Positions 1 to 14,300 of a stretch of 64,000 nt of DNA are shown here, piece after piece (the first letter of the stretch is position 1; each line of letters begins with the position of its first letter). A program made the position numbers and the translations under genes. The stretch lies in contig NW_019211456.1 of NCBI RefSeq assembly GCF_002443255.2, forward strand, positions 17,841,557 through 17,905,556, read 5' to 3'. The DNA is from Varroa destructor (Eukaryota > Arthropoda > Arachnida > Mesostigmata > Varroidae). The notes under the pieces are model-generated. The model was not told where the DNA came from, did no database searches, and worked only from the letters and a program-made list of their open reading frames with translations.

Positions 1-3000
1 CATTTCGATTTAATTGCCTGATTTATGGAAATTAAACTCTGCCGTAATTTCTTCTGTAGATGGAGGGAACGGTGACACTATTTAAAATAGATTATCTGTG
101 GTAGCATAAAGCCACATGGTCTGGATAAAGGTGACTATGCCATTAGCACGGTATCACGCATTCGCGAGATGGTAGATTATCGTGAAAATAGGTGTACCAT
201 ATTTTTTAGACATGAAAATTACGATTTATTCAATAATTTTGAATATTGTACACGGATCATTAGACAACTTCTAGTGTTTGTTATAAGTTTCCGAGTTAAG
301 GGATCATGATTAGTGTCATTAAATGGCTGACAGAATAAAGAAAATCAGCTAAATTTCTAGCAGCGGTTCTAAAATAACGCCTAACCTTTAATACTAGTAA
401 AAATCCGTGTTTACGCTGATTTACTGTTTTTTGCGAATCCTTATTAGTCTGCGCCTAGATAAGCCACAGTATAAACAAACCAAATTTATTTCTTTCAAAA
501 CCGACGAGAAATCGAGTTCAATAGAAGGTCTTATAAAATTTGGTTTTCAGATGACGAGAAGAATCAACCTCATTTTAGATACTAATGTGTTAACGCATCT
601 TTGTATGCCGACACCTAAATTTGGGTTAGGTGCTCATAAAGGCAATCGGGCTATAAAACGTTACCAGAACACCAGAAACGACAAACAAATTAAGTTCGTT
701 TGCACTGTAACTGTTTATAAACAATGTTATACTCTGCCCAACGTCAACAAGGCTTCCAAAGTCAGTGATTATTTTTAACGGAACTACATTAAGATTACGT
801 TAAGGTCTGACGGTTCAGGCGAATAAATTAACTATTATTCATATATGGGGCAGCGGGGGGATGGGGAGTACGGCGTCAAAAATTGTTCCATCTCTGTTAT
901 CCAAGCAATCAGAATTACTACTGGCTAGCCATTTTGAGTAGTGAACAACCTAAAAGGTTGGTTATCAGAGATATTGTCCGGCTCTCATGCTTCGTTGGTT
1001 TTGACAAATAACTACGAATTAGAGAAGCAAACGTTTATTTGTTTGGCCACAGTTTATAGTTACTACATTTGATCGAGCCGGTCGTAGATCAGACCTGAAG
1101 AAGAAGAAGAAGAAGACCTCGACGGATTGCTGTTTTGATGAGTGTAACTACTCATTGAGGCCTTTTGGAGATCTCGGATAGCTCCAGTAATCCCCGCAAT
1201 AGCCGCATGCTGCTCAGTCAGATTTACGGGATTGACATGCGCAATTGGTAGGAGGCTCCAAGGGTTGAGTCTCTTTGATTCGCTTGCCATCAGTCATCTG
1301 TGGGAAGGCCTCGTGATTGGTGTACATGCTGTTTTTGAAGTGCCGTAGGCGAACATGATGACAGAGTCTGAAAGTTGATAAGTTTAATGTCGAACGCCGT
1401 ACAGAAGCATAATTCCGAATTCAGAGCAGGAATTCGAATTAAGCCCTATAGGAATCTACAAGTCCGTTACCTTACTACGTTCACTTTGTTAGGACGATTG
1501 CGCCTCGAATGAATGCGATCTCATAACATTAAGCCTTCACAGAAAAATTATATGTGTCTTTTTTCTGGAAGAGCTGATGCACAGATAGGTTTGTATTGTT
1601 AATGCGACTTTGAAGGAACCCGTTTCGCAACGTACGCTGGTACATTACAGACGCTTAGATACCTCTATTCCGACAGCTCAATCTGGTAAAAAAGACTGTT
1701 AACGATAGATGGATTTTTATGAGAACGGCAAGTCATAGGTGCAGTATCACTCTAGTATTTACAATCGTCGTTGAGAGTAACTGATCTCAACTGGATTTAC
1801 ACAAATAGCTCCTCGCAAGTTCTTCATTCGAAGAAACCATTTCGTGCGAAAGTAATAACAACTAACCACAAATTATAATGAAACAAAATTAACAATGAGG
1901 TTCTACAAACGTAATGGACCTATCGATTTTTACCGACATCAAGGGCCTGTTGCTCGCTTTAGCATTTTATCCTTTGGAGTTTATTTAGTAGCAGACATGA
2001 AGAACAGGAGCGTAAGCAGTTCGAAGATACTACCGTAAAGCGCTTCATTTACGGGCTCTTGATCTTGTGCATCTTCCGGGCACTATTTTCCAAATCCACA
2101 TTTTAGGATACTGCACGAATCTCGTGCCAATGGTACATAGATCATATCATTCTTCTCTACCTTGCTAAGTTTCAATGCAAACCGAAAAGCCAGTCAATAG
2201 TGTCATGTAGAGCGCTTCGTGAAATTCTGTTTGTTCCTAAAGTTTATGAATATGATATGAGCAAACGAATCCAACGCTTTTGACATAATACGTGTTTTTT
2301 TTTCGGCAAGTGTTCTTCACCTTCTAGAGACGTTGCACGCTTAAGAAGAACTTGCCATATATTTCAACGATGTATGATTATCTTATTCAACTGGCAGAAG
2401 CTGTTTGGCGTCCATTTGAACAAATAAATAACAATGCAGATCTTATAACGTATGTTTCCTAAATACCCCCAAAAAATAAGTAAACATCTCATATCCTACG
2501 TTGGCTAATGAAGTTGCGACGTAGGATCTTCTTTAAGTGAGAAGGACGCGCTTTTTTCATCATTTCCATTATTAGGCCTGCGACTACACTAACCTATATC
2601 ATATGGCTTTGCGTTATGAAAATGTTGAGTGAGTCCGACAAAGCCTAGCGCCGAAAATGGGCCTTGTTCGTTATCTTCAAGCCAGCAGCTGTGCATCAGT
2701 TTAGCATTACTTCATTAATGTCACACAACACTTCAGGACGCTTCGAGTTGAACAAGTCAAATAGAACGGTGTTTTATTGCGGTTCGATTTAACCGGCCTT
2801 AGAGAAAAAGATGTCGCATCCGATTACCCTACATTAAGTAAACTAAATATATCTAACGTCCATTTCGGGAAGTGTTGACGACTTTGATGCAGCGCTCAGT
2901 ACGTAAAGGGTACCTCCGAGTGCTTGTTCAGCCTTGTAAGCATACATTGAAAATAATAGGGACAAAGTATACTAGAATTTTTCTTGGGGCCATTAATGAT

Positions 3001-3525
3001 GTTAAAGATGATAAAAAGAACAAGCTGTCCTGTTTTTTTAATGCAATTTCTATAAATAACAGTTAAATTTAGTTTAGAATTCGATAGATTTAACATCTTA
3101 GAAATTTTTACCTTGAAGATAATATGAAGATCTCAATTAATCAATGGCTATATTATAAACACATTGAGCTTTTAGTTGTAGTCTGCTTATATAGAATTTC
3201 AGCGATATTTGGGTCTACTAACAATTCGTATCGAGTTGAACCCAAATGATCCCAATTAGAGAATGAATAGTGTGAGAGCAATATCAGTTCTGTTGTTTCT
3301 ATGATAATTGAATCGCGGCTGTCATAATCATTTACTTTAGAGTTACTTTTAGAAGTTCATTAATATTATGCTGTAACAAACATAATAAAAAAAAAATGGC
3401 TAACAAAGTCAGGGGTCTCTGGTTCGAGCTCCACCAACGACAAAGGCCACGCCATAAAACGCTGACGGATGGAATCACATGAGAAAACGATATTTAACTG
3501 TTTCTACATATTTTGTTTGCTGCAG
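1..3525 (+). other. Upstream intron (3' part), no exon recognised
   Basis: AT-rich sequence leading to the acceptor at 3523-3525 (tttgtttgctgcag). The first residues of the CH domain and the start codon are missing, so this is the tail of an intron whose donor lies before base 1. It contains a (GAA)n microsatellite at 1097-1116. A minus-strand ORF (1063-1290) reads that repeat as poly-Ser and is not convincing as a gene. Otherwise I see nothing supportable. Confidence 0.75.
1097..1116. repeat. (GAA)n microsatellite
   Basis: About 6.7 copies of GAA. On the minus strand it reads as poly-Ser within a 75-codon ORF. It lies in the upstream intron. Confidence 0.9.
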
Positions 3526-3696
3526 ATCTACGTAGACTGGGCCAACCATTATTTGGCACGGAGCGGCGTTCAGCGCCATCTCGGAGCGCTCGAGACAGAC
3601 GTTCGCGACGGTATTCTTCTTGCGTTGCTCATAGAGGCTGTCTTGCAATGCAAGGTTCCCGCCGTCAATTTTAATCCTATCACGTCTCAGCACATG
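3526..3696 (+). CDS. sick: NAV/sickie exon A: N-terminal part of the CH domain
   Basis: 57 codons, starting and ending in phase 0. The acceptor is ttttgtttgctgcag, ending at 3525; the donor is ATG|GTTAGT at 3697. The peptide begins IYVDWANHYLARSG, followed by TDVRDGILLALLIE and a segment ending ITSQHM. These correspond to the first helices of a type-3-like CH domain: the tryptophan in DWANHYL and the DG-hydrophobic-LL helix are hallmark positions. DWANHYL is the NAV/sickie version rather than that of spectrin, actinin or calponin. The exon must be preceded by at least one coding exon outside the window. The frame stays open backwards through the acceptor to an ATG at 3469, which I treat as intronic. 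The next exon is 51.9 kb downstream. Confidence 0.95.
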
Positions 3697-6313
3697 GTTA
3701 GTTTCTCATTATTGTTCTTTTTATGGTAGGATTTTTACTATTGCTTCAGCCATTCCAATCCATATTTACGATTTTGTCGAGATTTCGACCTACCAATATC
3801 CATTAGGCTGCAATCGATCGTCGAGTACTAAACGATTGAAGATTACTTTTGTAACTGCTAGTGAGAATATTTCTTTACTGTAGTTTGTTTCCATAAAGGT
3901 TACAAGCCTAACACCTAGCAGGTATGTGCTAGGTTTCTGGCCCCCTTTAAACTTTGTGTTACCAGTTACACATTTTACATCGTCCTAGATCAGCTTTGAA
4001 GATGTTTCGTTTCATTTATTTTGGATTCACCCTTTCTCTATTAATTAATTAATTGTAATAAGGCCTCGGGAAAAAAATCACCAAGATCTTTGTATTGTCT
4101 ACCAAGTCGTCACTAGCCTACTTTTGAACACTAAAACATTCGCATAGATAATAGACACGACGGTGCCCTCACGAAGCCTAGAACGCCTAATGCAACGTCA
4201 CAATTCACAGAGAACTCATTATCAAACCGCATCCCTCTTATTTCTGCCGAAAGGTAAAGCCATCAAATTTTTCCACCGTCCTCATAGCGAGCTAAAGCTC
4301 ACATTACAAAGACGTCAGCACGGACGGTCCAGTTTTCAAGTACGCTTTTAAGATGGAAAAACGCAATTTCTCGTCACATAACTCATGAGCTATGTCATAA
4401 GTGATGCCAGTGACATCAGTTTCTCGGCCTTTTTCTTTGTTCCTTCCTTTCGTTAGCTGTTATATGTATGTTGTATGTAAACGATTTTTCCCTTAGGGTG
4501 ATATTGCTTTTTTACGAGTAAGGTACGAGCCTTCGACGTTTTACCCCATCAGAAACCCGCTTGAACATTACAGCATGACATATAGGCAATATATTTTTTA
4601 TGTTACACATCATACACAGTATGAGCTAATTTACATCACAGACCCACAATATCGTTTAGAGTAGAATTAGTTAGTGTGATATGCAGGAAACTAGATGTTT
4701 GGAGTTTTGCGTCAAACGGCTTTCAGCACGGAACTGACTGCGTATACGCGTAGAGTTGAACGCAGATCACTATCTCAAGAATATTGAAGCACAACAAGCG
4801 ATAGTAAACGAACGTATTCAGTACTTTATATACACATAGCTAGGAGACTACCGGAATTTTACAAGTATATACATAGCTGTTTCGCTGAATTCGCTGGCGA
4901 TTGGTAGTTTTTTCTCAACTGTCTTATTTTTGTCGATCTCACGGTAAGGAACGGCAGGCGAAGCACCGCGATAAAAAGTTATACGGGCATATGGTCCTTG
5001 AGGGTAGTCAGAGTCTATTTTCCAGCCCCTAATAGACACCGATTGTCAGTAACTTTTGCCTAGGTTGTGCTGTTTAATACAGGATTGTGGTGAATAAGTG
5101 CAAGTACGCATTATCGTAAGCAGAGAAAAGATTGATAGTTCTCTATGTAGCCATCATGTTTAAAAATTCCTCATGAATTACTTACGGACCCCGCTCCAGC
5201 AATAATTGGGTTGTCTGCAGCAGATTACTGCTCGTCTTCTGCCCGAAGCGGCACAGGGAGACATCTGCAAAGACTAAATCAATTAGCTTGTGTTCGGGGC
5301 TAAACATTCTCCTTCCGTGGTAGACTTCAGCGAATCAATACATATTAAGCTGATTGATAGAACTGCAATCTCGCTAAATGTCTTACGAGAATAAACTTGC
5401 AAGAAAGTTTTGCCAGGACGCTAAAGCCTGATCTATTGAAGAGATCACCTCCGTCGAAATGGGTTAATTAAAAAAAAAATAGTATTAGGCGAATGGAAGT
5501 TCGCTTTTTACCTAAGTGCTTTTATTTTAACGGCAGAAAAGAGAGATTGTTACTACTTTGCCTTATTGCTTATCATACGCAGGACTTCAAGTCTGGAAAG
5601 GTCCCTCAATCGTTGAAAAAACGATATTTATACAGATCGATAGGAACTAATCATCTACGAGCTACTATGGCACGCTCGTACGTCATCTAGCAGGTAAACC
5701 CCATTTAAACCAATACTATTTAGCAGTACTGCGTGTCTACATAGACTACCATACGTGCTGTAGAATCCTATAACTTAGATGATATGTAAAAGATTAACAC
5801 TAAAGATAAACACTAGAAAAGATGAGTGATAGTAATATCTATAATTCAGCATTTCCTCGCGCTTTTTAAATAACTTTTTTCCATTTCTGGCAAACAAAGT
5901 TGAGCACAAGACGCTTTGAATGACCAATCTGAATTGCTTTTAAATACTAAACTGTCTTAATCGGCGACAAAGTTTAGTTCATTTTAATTTTCTCCAAATT
6001 ATTTACAAGTTTAACTGCAAGGTCCTATCGATTGCCTTCGTGAGAGGCTGTAAATGAATAAGGCCGCCCGACGATAAACGGGAATCGACTTGGGTTGACT
6101 AGCCAGAAAAATGTATGAAATTGGATGTTCTCTAATTGTATCAATCGTGCAATCGCGTTTTACGGGATTCAGCTCAGTTTGCAACGGTTGACGTTTTTTC
6201 CAACAACTGGCTGGCGAGGCTGGTATACCAACAGAACCCGTGGGGAAAATTACGAACGGATCTTGCTCACGAGATAAATTTCAGCTCCATAGTGTATGCC
6301 TTGTGCAATGTAT

Positions 6314-6328
6314 CCCCCCCCCCCCCCC
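6314..6328. repeat. Poly-C homopolymer (15 C)
   Basis: Uninterrupted run of 15 C in AT-rich intron. Its length may be affected by sequencing or assembly slippage. Confidence 0.9.
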
Positions 6329-8077
6329 GCCATTTTGCGGAAGTCCACCATTGTGCGCACTTGATTTGCGCCCTTCTCATCTTGACCATCTGTTCCAATC
6401 TCTCTAATGTATATAACTGGTTAGCTTTAAGTCGAGGCGGAAATCCAGTGTTTCTTCTGCATGGACATAATGGTACATGTATAAAAAAATAACTCGAAAC
6501 ATATAGAGAACTTGTGTGGTATACATACGGCTGAGGCATTTTCATCTGTTTTGTTCGTCTCGTTAATCCTTTGAAGAAACATTGTGTTTAAATCCTCATT
6601 TGAGCCACAGAGCTAAGCCAATGTCTGTACAAGAAAACCTGACGACGATGCTAGGGTTGCCAGCGGTATCAATTAAGGTCACCCGTTCCTCCATGCGACC
6701 AACGCCAGGATACACTCGAGTAGTGTAGTCTGATTCAATTATTATTTTGGAGGGTCGAATTCGCGATAGCACCACACCACAAGTTATTATAAGGTGTCGG
6801 TCGGTGTAATAATAAGAACAACCATGTCATAGGACTAAAGGACGCATATGCAACGCTGGCAGGTCTTATAGAAAAGGATCAAGGACTCTTGTTTGCCCCG
6901 TCAAAGCGCAGGCAAATACGAATCATATCTTAAACTACAGTCAGTATGAACATTTGCAACTTATCATAATAGCAAAAGCAAGGACCAACCAAGGTTAATT
7001 CTTACGATGGATTTCTTACGACGATTCTTTACGAACCTAAATAGCTTACTGACGAGGTTGTACCACCGTAGGTCTCTACACCACTCTATTATGATCACGT
7101 AACTAGAATAAAGGCACGAGCGTGACTGTATCAGATAGTGCTACATATAAATCGTGATCGATTTTCGAATGGTGGAGGTTTTTGATAACAAGAACAAAAA
7201 ATATTCTTTATTTTGTTACATTTTATTTGTTTTCAACAATAACTTGTCTCCTTACGAGTATTCTATAGGGCAATAATATTACCTTGACGATACCTGTGGA
7301 AACCAATGCCATATACTCATTTTACTGTAGCATACTGCACGGTCCTGCTATGAAAGGTGTATTGATCCCCAGCTCGCAAATACTAGCACTGCTGTACAAC
7401 AGCAACATTAATGGACAAAATTATCTTTTATGAGCATAACACAAGCTCATACGCACAGCGTTAACAGTAGGGGAATGACATTGATTTATACAGATGCCCG
7501 CATTAGTCAAAGTGATGGCTTTAATCCTACTAGATAGGAAGTAAGTATTCTTCTACTTTATTTCACCTAATGGAAATTGCGTGCCACCGATAGCACGCTC
7601 GCATTCTACGCCTATTTGACTAAATGCGTGTTCAATTGGTTAGACATGGCAGGTATACGCAACAGCATACTTTGCAAGAGATTTACTACCTTCAAACACT
7701 AGGAATAGGCCCAACATATATGATTATGACAGTTGCAACGAAGTAGTGACTTGAAGAAGATACCTGCATTGTCGATTATTTTATAGACAATTGAATAAAA
7801 GAAGTACCGTTGAATTAAGTCCTAATTTATACCTTGATGCATAATACTATGGATTGATTCTATAGAATACTGCTACTCTAGAATCCGGGCGCTTGCATGC
7901 GTATAGCTTCGTTTCTACCTTTAGTCATATACTATTATCTTATTACTATGAGAACATCTAGCACCATCGGATTAGATAGGTACATGTGCCTAGCCTCTAA
8001 CTACGTTTGGACAAAACTCTAGCTGAAACTTGATTACAATGAAAACTAGGTTTCTTCCTGGCAAGACGTCTCTTTTA

Positions 8078-8102
8078 TACATCCAGCTTGGATCTGGATG
8101 TA
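8078..8102. repeat. Short perfect inverted repeat
   Basis: Arms tacatccag and ctggatgta (9 bp each) flank a 7-nt spacer. Intronic, with no associated ORF or terminator context. Confidence 0.7.
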
Positions 8103-10114
8103 ACTATTACCTGTAACTATTAAATTATGTTGATGCATATGAGAGACATGCCTCAGTAAAGCATAAATAAAGAAACCCGCTGATACAGAGAACAAAGTGG
8201 TTCTCCCCTCGTTCCTACAGCCCTTTGCGCTTGCTTATTACACACTTTCTCAGTTCTATGTAGGGCTGCGCTTCTCTATGCGGGTTCTCTCACATGTGCG
8301 CCGTCAGTCCCACCCAGTCGTTGCTATCCGAAAATGCTCCAGGCTTCCAACCAGGAACCATCTCTTTTGGCATTACTCTATATTTCTGCAAAATTAGCCA
8401 TCTTTAAGTTAGATAGACATCTAGCCCGAATCTAAATTTGTTCATTTGTCCCGCTTCCTTGGCTACCTACGGTATTCAAGATGGGACACTTGTAAGATAG
8501 AACGAAAAGGAGATTGTGAAGCAATTTAATTTAACTTCGAAAAAACATACATTTGAAATTTTTAATAATGTCACCTCTAAAGTTTATCCTGACTACGTCG
8601 TTCATATAAAAGGTACATTGCCATATTATTTTATTGTAAGTAAATTTCCCACTAGCAACTTCCCGAGCACTCGGTTGCCCATGGCAAAAAGAAGACGAAT
8701 GTTTTTATCATTGAACTAGCTGCGTCGGTGTTTGCTCCATGCCGGCCATGTGATACAGTCCAGAATGAGATGAATCACCCAAATCCTAAATTTTCGGCTT
8801 TATGCATTGTCCAGTGTCCATTCTCAATGTAACGGCTCACTTAAGGAGCTCGTTAAGAACAATGACTATGTAGGCGAGGACAAGACGCCTGTTGATGCTC
8901 TGAGCTAGGTTAAAATTGACAGGTTGTTCTGACGCGGATGCCCAATCACTGTGTAAATTAACGCTTCTACTTTCGATGTGCCTGATACAGTATGTCCAAA
9001 TGTGTAAGTCTAGGTTTGTCCTTGCGGGAGCCCTTTGACCTATCGTTACAAAACATAGTGGACTAGTGAATGGGGTCGCTGACTAGTCGAAGGTGGCCTG
9101 CGGCGGTGAACTAATCCAATACATTGATTTAGGACAAGAGCGTTCCGAAGAAAGAGGATCGTAGAACTTAATAGCAGAAAGGATAACGCAGTGAATAGAG
9201 GCCACTATTGGGAGACTTGACTGGCTTTCTAGGCACAACACAGCATGACAATGTTATCTCTATGAGGGATGAGCAATTCAACCCCAGCAAAACCTTATTA
9301 TGTGCTCAAGCATGGACCCGCTCTTCGCTGTTTACATAACGAGAGAAATACTATAGTTCTATTGAAGTGATTACGGGAAGGCTTTTTACCCACTTCGCCG
9401 TAAAGTCGTCACACAATTCATTAAAATGTTTACTGAATAAACAATCGTGCACTTGTCAGTACTTATGGTATTATCATCTGTTGTAAGAAAACAGTAAAGC
9501 GTACTGAGAGTCCAAGGTTTTAGTTACGTTCTGTACTAACGATATCTTAACGGATACATGACGTCATTACTTATCGACAACTGAGCGTGTACGTAACGAT
9601 CTGAAAAATAAAAGAATAATCCGCACGTCAGAGTAGCGACAGTGAGCTAAGTTGTTCATGGCCTGAAAGGCGGTCAGGATGTGACCTGCATGTCCGAACG
9701 AAAATTCAATGAAGATTCTTCAGCCAACGCCCAAGCACCATAGTCCCGCTACATTTGAAGAATACACTAAAATGCTTTCGAATTCGAACAGCTGATGGGG
9801 GTCCCTTGACTCGCAAACTTGCGTCTCATTTAAAGAACCTCTCATTAGCTGTCTCGGCACGATAACTTCCGCCAAGCATGAATGATTCTTCGTTAACGTC
9901 GCCAATTTACTACTAACGGAGAAAGTCCTTTTTCGTCGTCGACGCCTAACCTGCGATCGTTCTTTTAATGGTACCGGTTTTTATTGATCCCCATCATGTA
10001 CTTTTCTACGAACATGTACGAAAACATTTTCTATCTAACCTTTTACAATTACGTCACATTTCTATTTAAACTAGAATTACACCACGCTCGACACCTAGTT
10101 ATTCGACCATGTCA

Positions 10115-10133
10115 CTACAAGCTTAGCTTGTAG
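10115..10133. repeat. Short perfect palindrome around an AAGCTTAGCTT core
   Basis: Arms ctacaagct and agcttgtag (9 bp) with a single central base. Function unknown. Confidence 0.65.
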
Positions 10134-10400
10134 CAAAGCTGGCAACCACAGGTAACACAGAATGGAAATATGTAAACTTACGTCTGCCAGGCGAACGTTC
10201 ACGTCTGCTTCATGCTTGGGCTTTTCATGCTAATCGACACCAAGTGACTATGGACGCATATTTATGCTTAAGATTTATAGTATCAACCGCTTGTTGCACG
10301 TCACCGAAATTACTCAACAATTCCTATGAAAATACGCATTTGCGCTCACATCAACAGCCAAAGTAAACTATCGCAACTTCAGTCGATAAGAACTATATGG

Positions 10401-11300
10401 CAGACGACAGTCAAATCGAGTTAAGTTGAATTGTTGATGCAATGAACGAGGAATGGGCGACTCCGGTGTGATGATAACCTGGCACGCAAGGCCACGTGAC
10501 GAGACTTTACACCAAAGCCAGCCCAAGTGCTAACACCAACATCACACGATGGCAAGCAGCGAGCAGTGGAGAAGTACCGGCGGCAGCCAGGCCCTCGGCC
10601 GCTTCTCTCAACTACATTGTGGTCCTTACCTACCGACGCTCTGTGACGATCGCTTCCGGGAAGCATAATCTCCCAGTGTATTTTAATTTTAAGACTTGAG
10701 TAAAACTGCTACGTTTGTGTTTGGGCGCAGCCTGGTTGGCCGCCTTTTCTACATATGCCTGCAACTCTCAGTCCCTCGCCAGAAGGTGTGTGGGGTTATC
10801 ATTGGAGTCCACCCCATGCAGCGCTTTGGGTCATGTCTAAGCGTAAAAGGCAACCATCCCACTTTACAGTCGGACCCAGCTACAGCTGGACAAGGGCCCT
10901 ATACGTGTACCTTATAGCTTCCTCGTTTGCGTTGCTGGTTGCTAAAGCGTTCCTTCATTGTTCAGTGCTTCGAATCCGTTTCGCGGGCGCTCCCCCTTTT
11001 CTATTTTCAAGCTTGCCCTCGCAGCACTTCAGCTACTTGTTCGTTCGTCCTCGCATAGCCTCAGTGTCGCTTTTGCCACGTAGACAGTAACGCGTTTTCT
11101 TTAATAACCTCTTTGAAGACACCCCCATCGAAGGAGCACCGGCTGGCACTGGCTGATTGCTTCCTGCAGGGCATACGAGTTCCTGTCGTCCTAGTCTAGC
11201 CTGCCGTTCTTTCGTCTATTCTACCCCGACCGCACTACGCATCCCTACTTAGCCTAGTCACTGACGATATCGTCACCACTGTTCCAGAATGTTTGTTACG
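10401..11300. promoter_or_regulatory. GC-richer intronic island (possible regulatory region)
   Basis: This stretch is visibly richer in G+C and CpG than its surroundings. It carries a CACGTG E-box (10493-10498) and an ETS-like cttccggg (10653-10660). Overlapping plus-strand ORFs (10496-10699, 10755-11090) are low in stops because of the composition and look like no protein I know. It could be an internal promoter or enhancer, or simply a composition island. There is no TATA box, clear initiator or obvious first exon with a donor, so the regulatory call is inference. Confidence 0.2.
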
Positions 11301-14300
11301 CAGAGCAATGAAATGAGGCAGAACTGTCATTTACGATTCTCCACTCGCAGCGCTTGTAGCAGTCATCTTGGCACGTAAGTGCTTTGACGTATACTGTGTT
11401 AAAGCGTTTCCTACCGAATACTACGCTTCGAACGCGATAACAACTAAGCATACAAACGACTTTGCCCATATTATCGAATGAATTAAGCTTAGTTTTACTC
11501 TTGAAGGTTCTGAACTTACGCAGTCTGGAGGGAAGTGTGAGTTCATTATCAAACGTTGTTTTCTCCTTTATTATGAGGACAATCGTTATTACCCGGTAGA
11601 GCAGCGAGTAAAGACGCCAAAGCAAACGACGCTCTTATACTAGAACGCGCTGGAAACACTTCTAGTGGCTCGTCTAAAGCTAACACAAGTTACACCTAAT
11701 GTCTATATAACGATATCAGTCCTTATGATAATTATTGACACTAGATAAAATCGTGCTTGTTTTTTGGAGATAATCTTGTTTACGCTTTCAAGCATCAGAG
11801 TAGAAGCTTAGTTTTAAAAAGCGGCGGGTCAACTTCATAGTAGATCAGATTTCGTTGTTAAGTAAGCGGTGGTTAGAAAGAGACAATGATATACGCCTAG
11901 TATTTCTCTGGAATCGCCTGCAAAAGGCAAATCAGGCAATTGATGATGCTCTGGAAAGGACGAATTATAACTAATTAAATAGAAGAAGTTTTATAATATT
12001 CGAACAAATGTTGTGTACTCATTGAAGACTTGCTTGTTCAGTATATACTTTCTAATAGATCATTAATCGACTGAGGTGTCACACAACAGTATTTCGCTAG
12101 GAAAATCTGTTCAGACACAACCTGAAATTATCTATGCAGAATAGTTAGAGTTTACGTTTGGTTAAATCGTATGACCTGATTCGGAGTTGTTCTCCGTTCT
12201 AGTTACTCAACGACGCATTTGCCAATTATCATTTAATTGAAACATGCATTATTGTTTATTATCCACTATAACGGTACTAGATGATAATATTTATGGCGTT
12301 TCACTTCAGAATAGGCTATGTCCTTCACGCTTGCGAATGATGTACGAGTGCCATTTATGCTTCTCTTTCGTACTCGGATTCTATCCTTTGTTTTTTTTCG
12401 TCTATAAAAGGACAGTCTACTGTTTGCTGGGTTCGCCCAAAGATCCTGGGCTATTCTTCTGCATGGCAGTGCAAGTCCCATTTGCAAACAAAACGTCCTA
12501 ACAGCGCACATCCAGGCGCTCTGGGAAGCAAACCTTGAAAGTTTGCACTCCAATCAGTTCACTTGCTGAGAAATACCGAGTAGATCCTACGTAAATAGTA
12601 GCATTTCGCTAACAAAGAACGGCACTTCCCGAGAGCGAGCCGCTATGGTAACATTCATATAGATACGTTGGGTAAAAATAGCTTGACCTATGTGTAAGAA
12701 GCAAACCTGTAAAATATAGTTTTTTTTTTTTCAAAGAATCAGCGTGCAGGGGGCTGTTGGCCGGCAATCACTCAGCAAGCTGGAGCAAGGCAAGAGCCTC
12801 TATCCTGCCAGATTCGGGACTGCCAGTAATTTCAGCTGTTCCGCCTGCCCCTAAAAACAAACCCTATGCCAGACGAGTGCTGCAAGTTTTCTTAAATTGT
12901 GCCAATTCCCAAGAGTCTGCGCAAAGTGGATAACATTGGTCGCACAGGGAAAACTATAGACAATCAATACAACACGTACATTGAATTTCCTTTATTAATG
13001 TCATATATTTTGAATAGGACATGACAGTTGCGTACTCGATCGGGAGACAGATCGAAGAATTTTGCTAAAGGGCCGAAGGTTTTCTAAATAATTCTTATCA
13101 GGAAAACGATCTGCACCTATAACTACATAGCTATGTATATTGTGTGATACACTTACTTATTTCTATTTACCTTTAGTTACTCAACTAATGAAATGGTACT
13201 CTCATTGGATAGCGGGTACGAGGCGAATAAGCGAAGCTTTCCACAGTAATACTATCGATTAACTGATCATCTGATAACGGTCAGAGCGACAAATTGAAAT
13301 AAGACTGTAAATATATGAATGAAAAAGTCAGTAATATTTCACTATGGTTGGATAGGTCAGGTCACTGGCGGAGAAGGGAGTGTGCATTTTTCTCCATAGG
13401 ATGTTAGCTAATCAACGTTCTTTTTTATGAGCAGCAAACTTCGTTCACTTTTGTCGACAAAATTAGCCATATATGGGCCTCTGGCTTCAGACGAAAAGAA
13501 ATACACTATGACTCTTCCAATTTGTCGTGCCGCGCAGCGTGTCACAATAGGTTACCTTACACAGGACGTTACGATTGGTGCGGTACTTGTAGGAGAAACA
13601 TGGGAGCTTTATAAGTACTTTTTATTTGATCACCCTGTGCAACCTTAATACGCACCAGTGCTCGCATATCGATACATCATATAAAATATCGAAAAGCTTT
13701 TGAACTTTTTTTTTTTTCTCTCACAAAACACTGAGACATGGATTGGACCTGTAAAAATTCGCCCAGACAACGATCGAAAACAATCCGTCATAACTTTGGA
13801 ACGAATCGCACTTTGTTTACGTACGGTTAAGTCAAACCTAGATCTAAGCCTGTGCAAAATCTTAAAAGTTACGCTCCACAATCACAACTGAGCCTCTCAG
13901 GATGCCCATTCTCTTGGCCTACTCTCATTCTATACTATAAGTACATCACTGTTTAGATAATAGAGCGCATTTTATTGTACGCCGCGTTTGGCAATTTCAC
14001 AAAGAAACTCCTTTTTCCGGCGTTTGTAGGGTATCGACTATAGCCCAAGGTAGAAATGAGTGTATGGCCTCGTCCACTCGTTCTTTGTTCATTTCGACCG
14101 CTGGGGGCGGTGGGAAAGAGGCTGCTGGGTGTTGAGATGGACCTGATGTGAGCAGTAGGATTGTGCGCTCATGTGGCACGTGTTGCTGAAAAGGCGACAC
14201 ACTGAAAGACTGCGTGACTTTCCGAGGGAGCGGCGGATATGCGAGGAGTAACGAATGCTCCCAGGGACTCACTCCGAGTGAGAAGTTTCTCTGGGTAGAT

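Larger units (their letters stand above)
3697..10400 (+). other. Giant CH-domain intron, segment 1
   Basis: First part of the 51,885-bp intron (3697-55581) between CH exons A and B. AT-rich, with frequent stops in all frames. It holds a poly-C run at 6314-6328 and a perfect 9-bp-arm hairpin at 8078-8102. Scattered ORFs of 60-120 codons match the number expected by chance and resemble no family I know. Confidence 0.8.

Noticed and set aside
1063..1290. Minus-strand 75-codon ORF with poly-Ser
   Set aside because: Ser run explained by the (GAA)n microsatellite. No splice or family support.
3400..3450. tRNA-like ggttcgagctcc near the first exon
   Set aside because: It resembles a B-box, but the T-stem does not pair and no A-box or acceptor stem fits at tRNA spacing.
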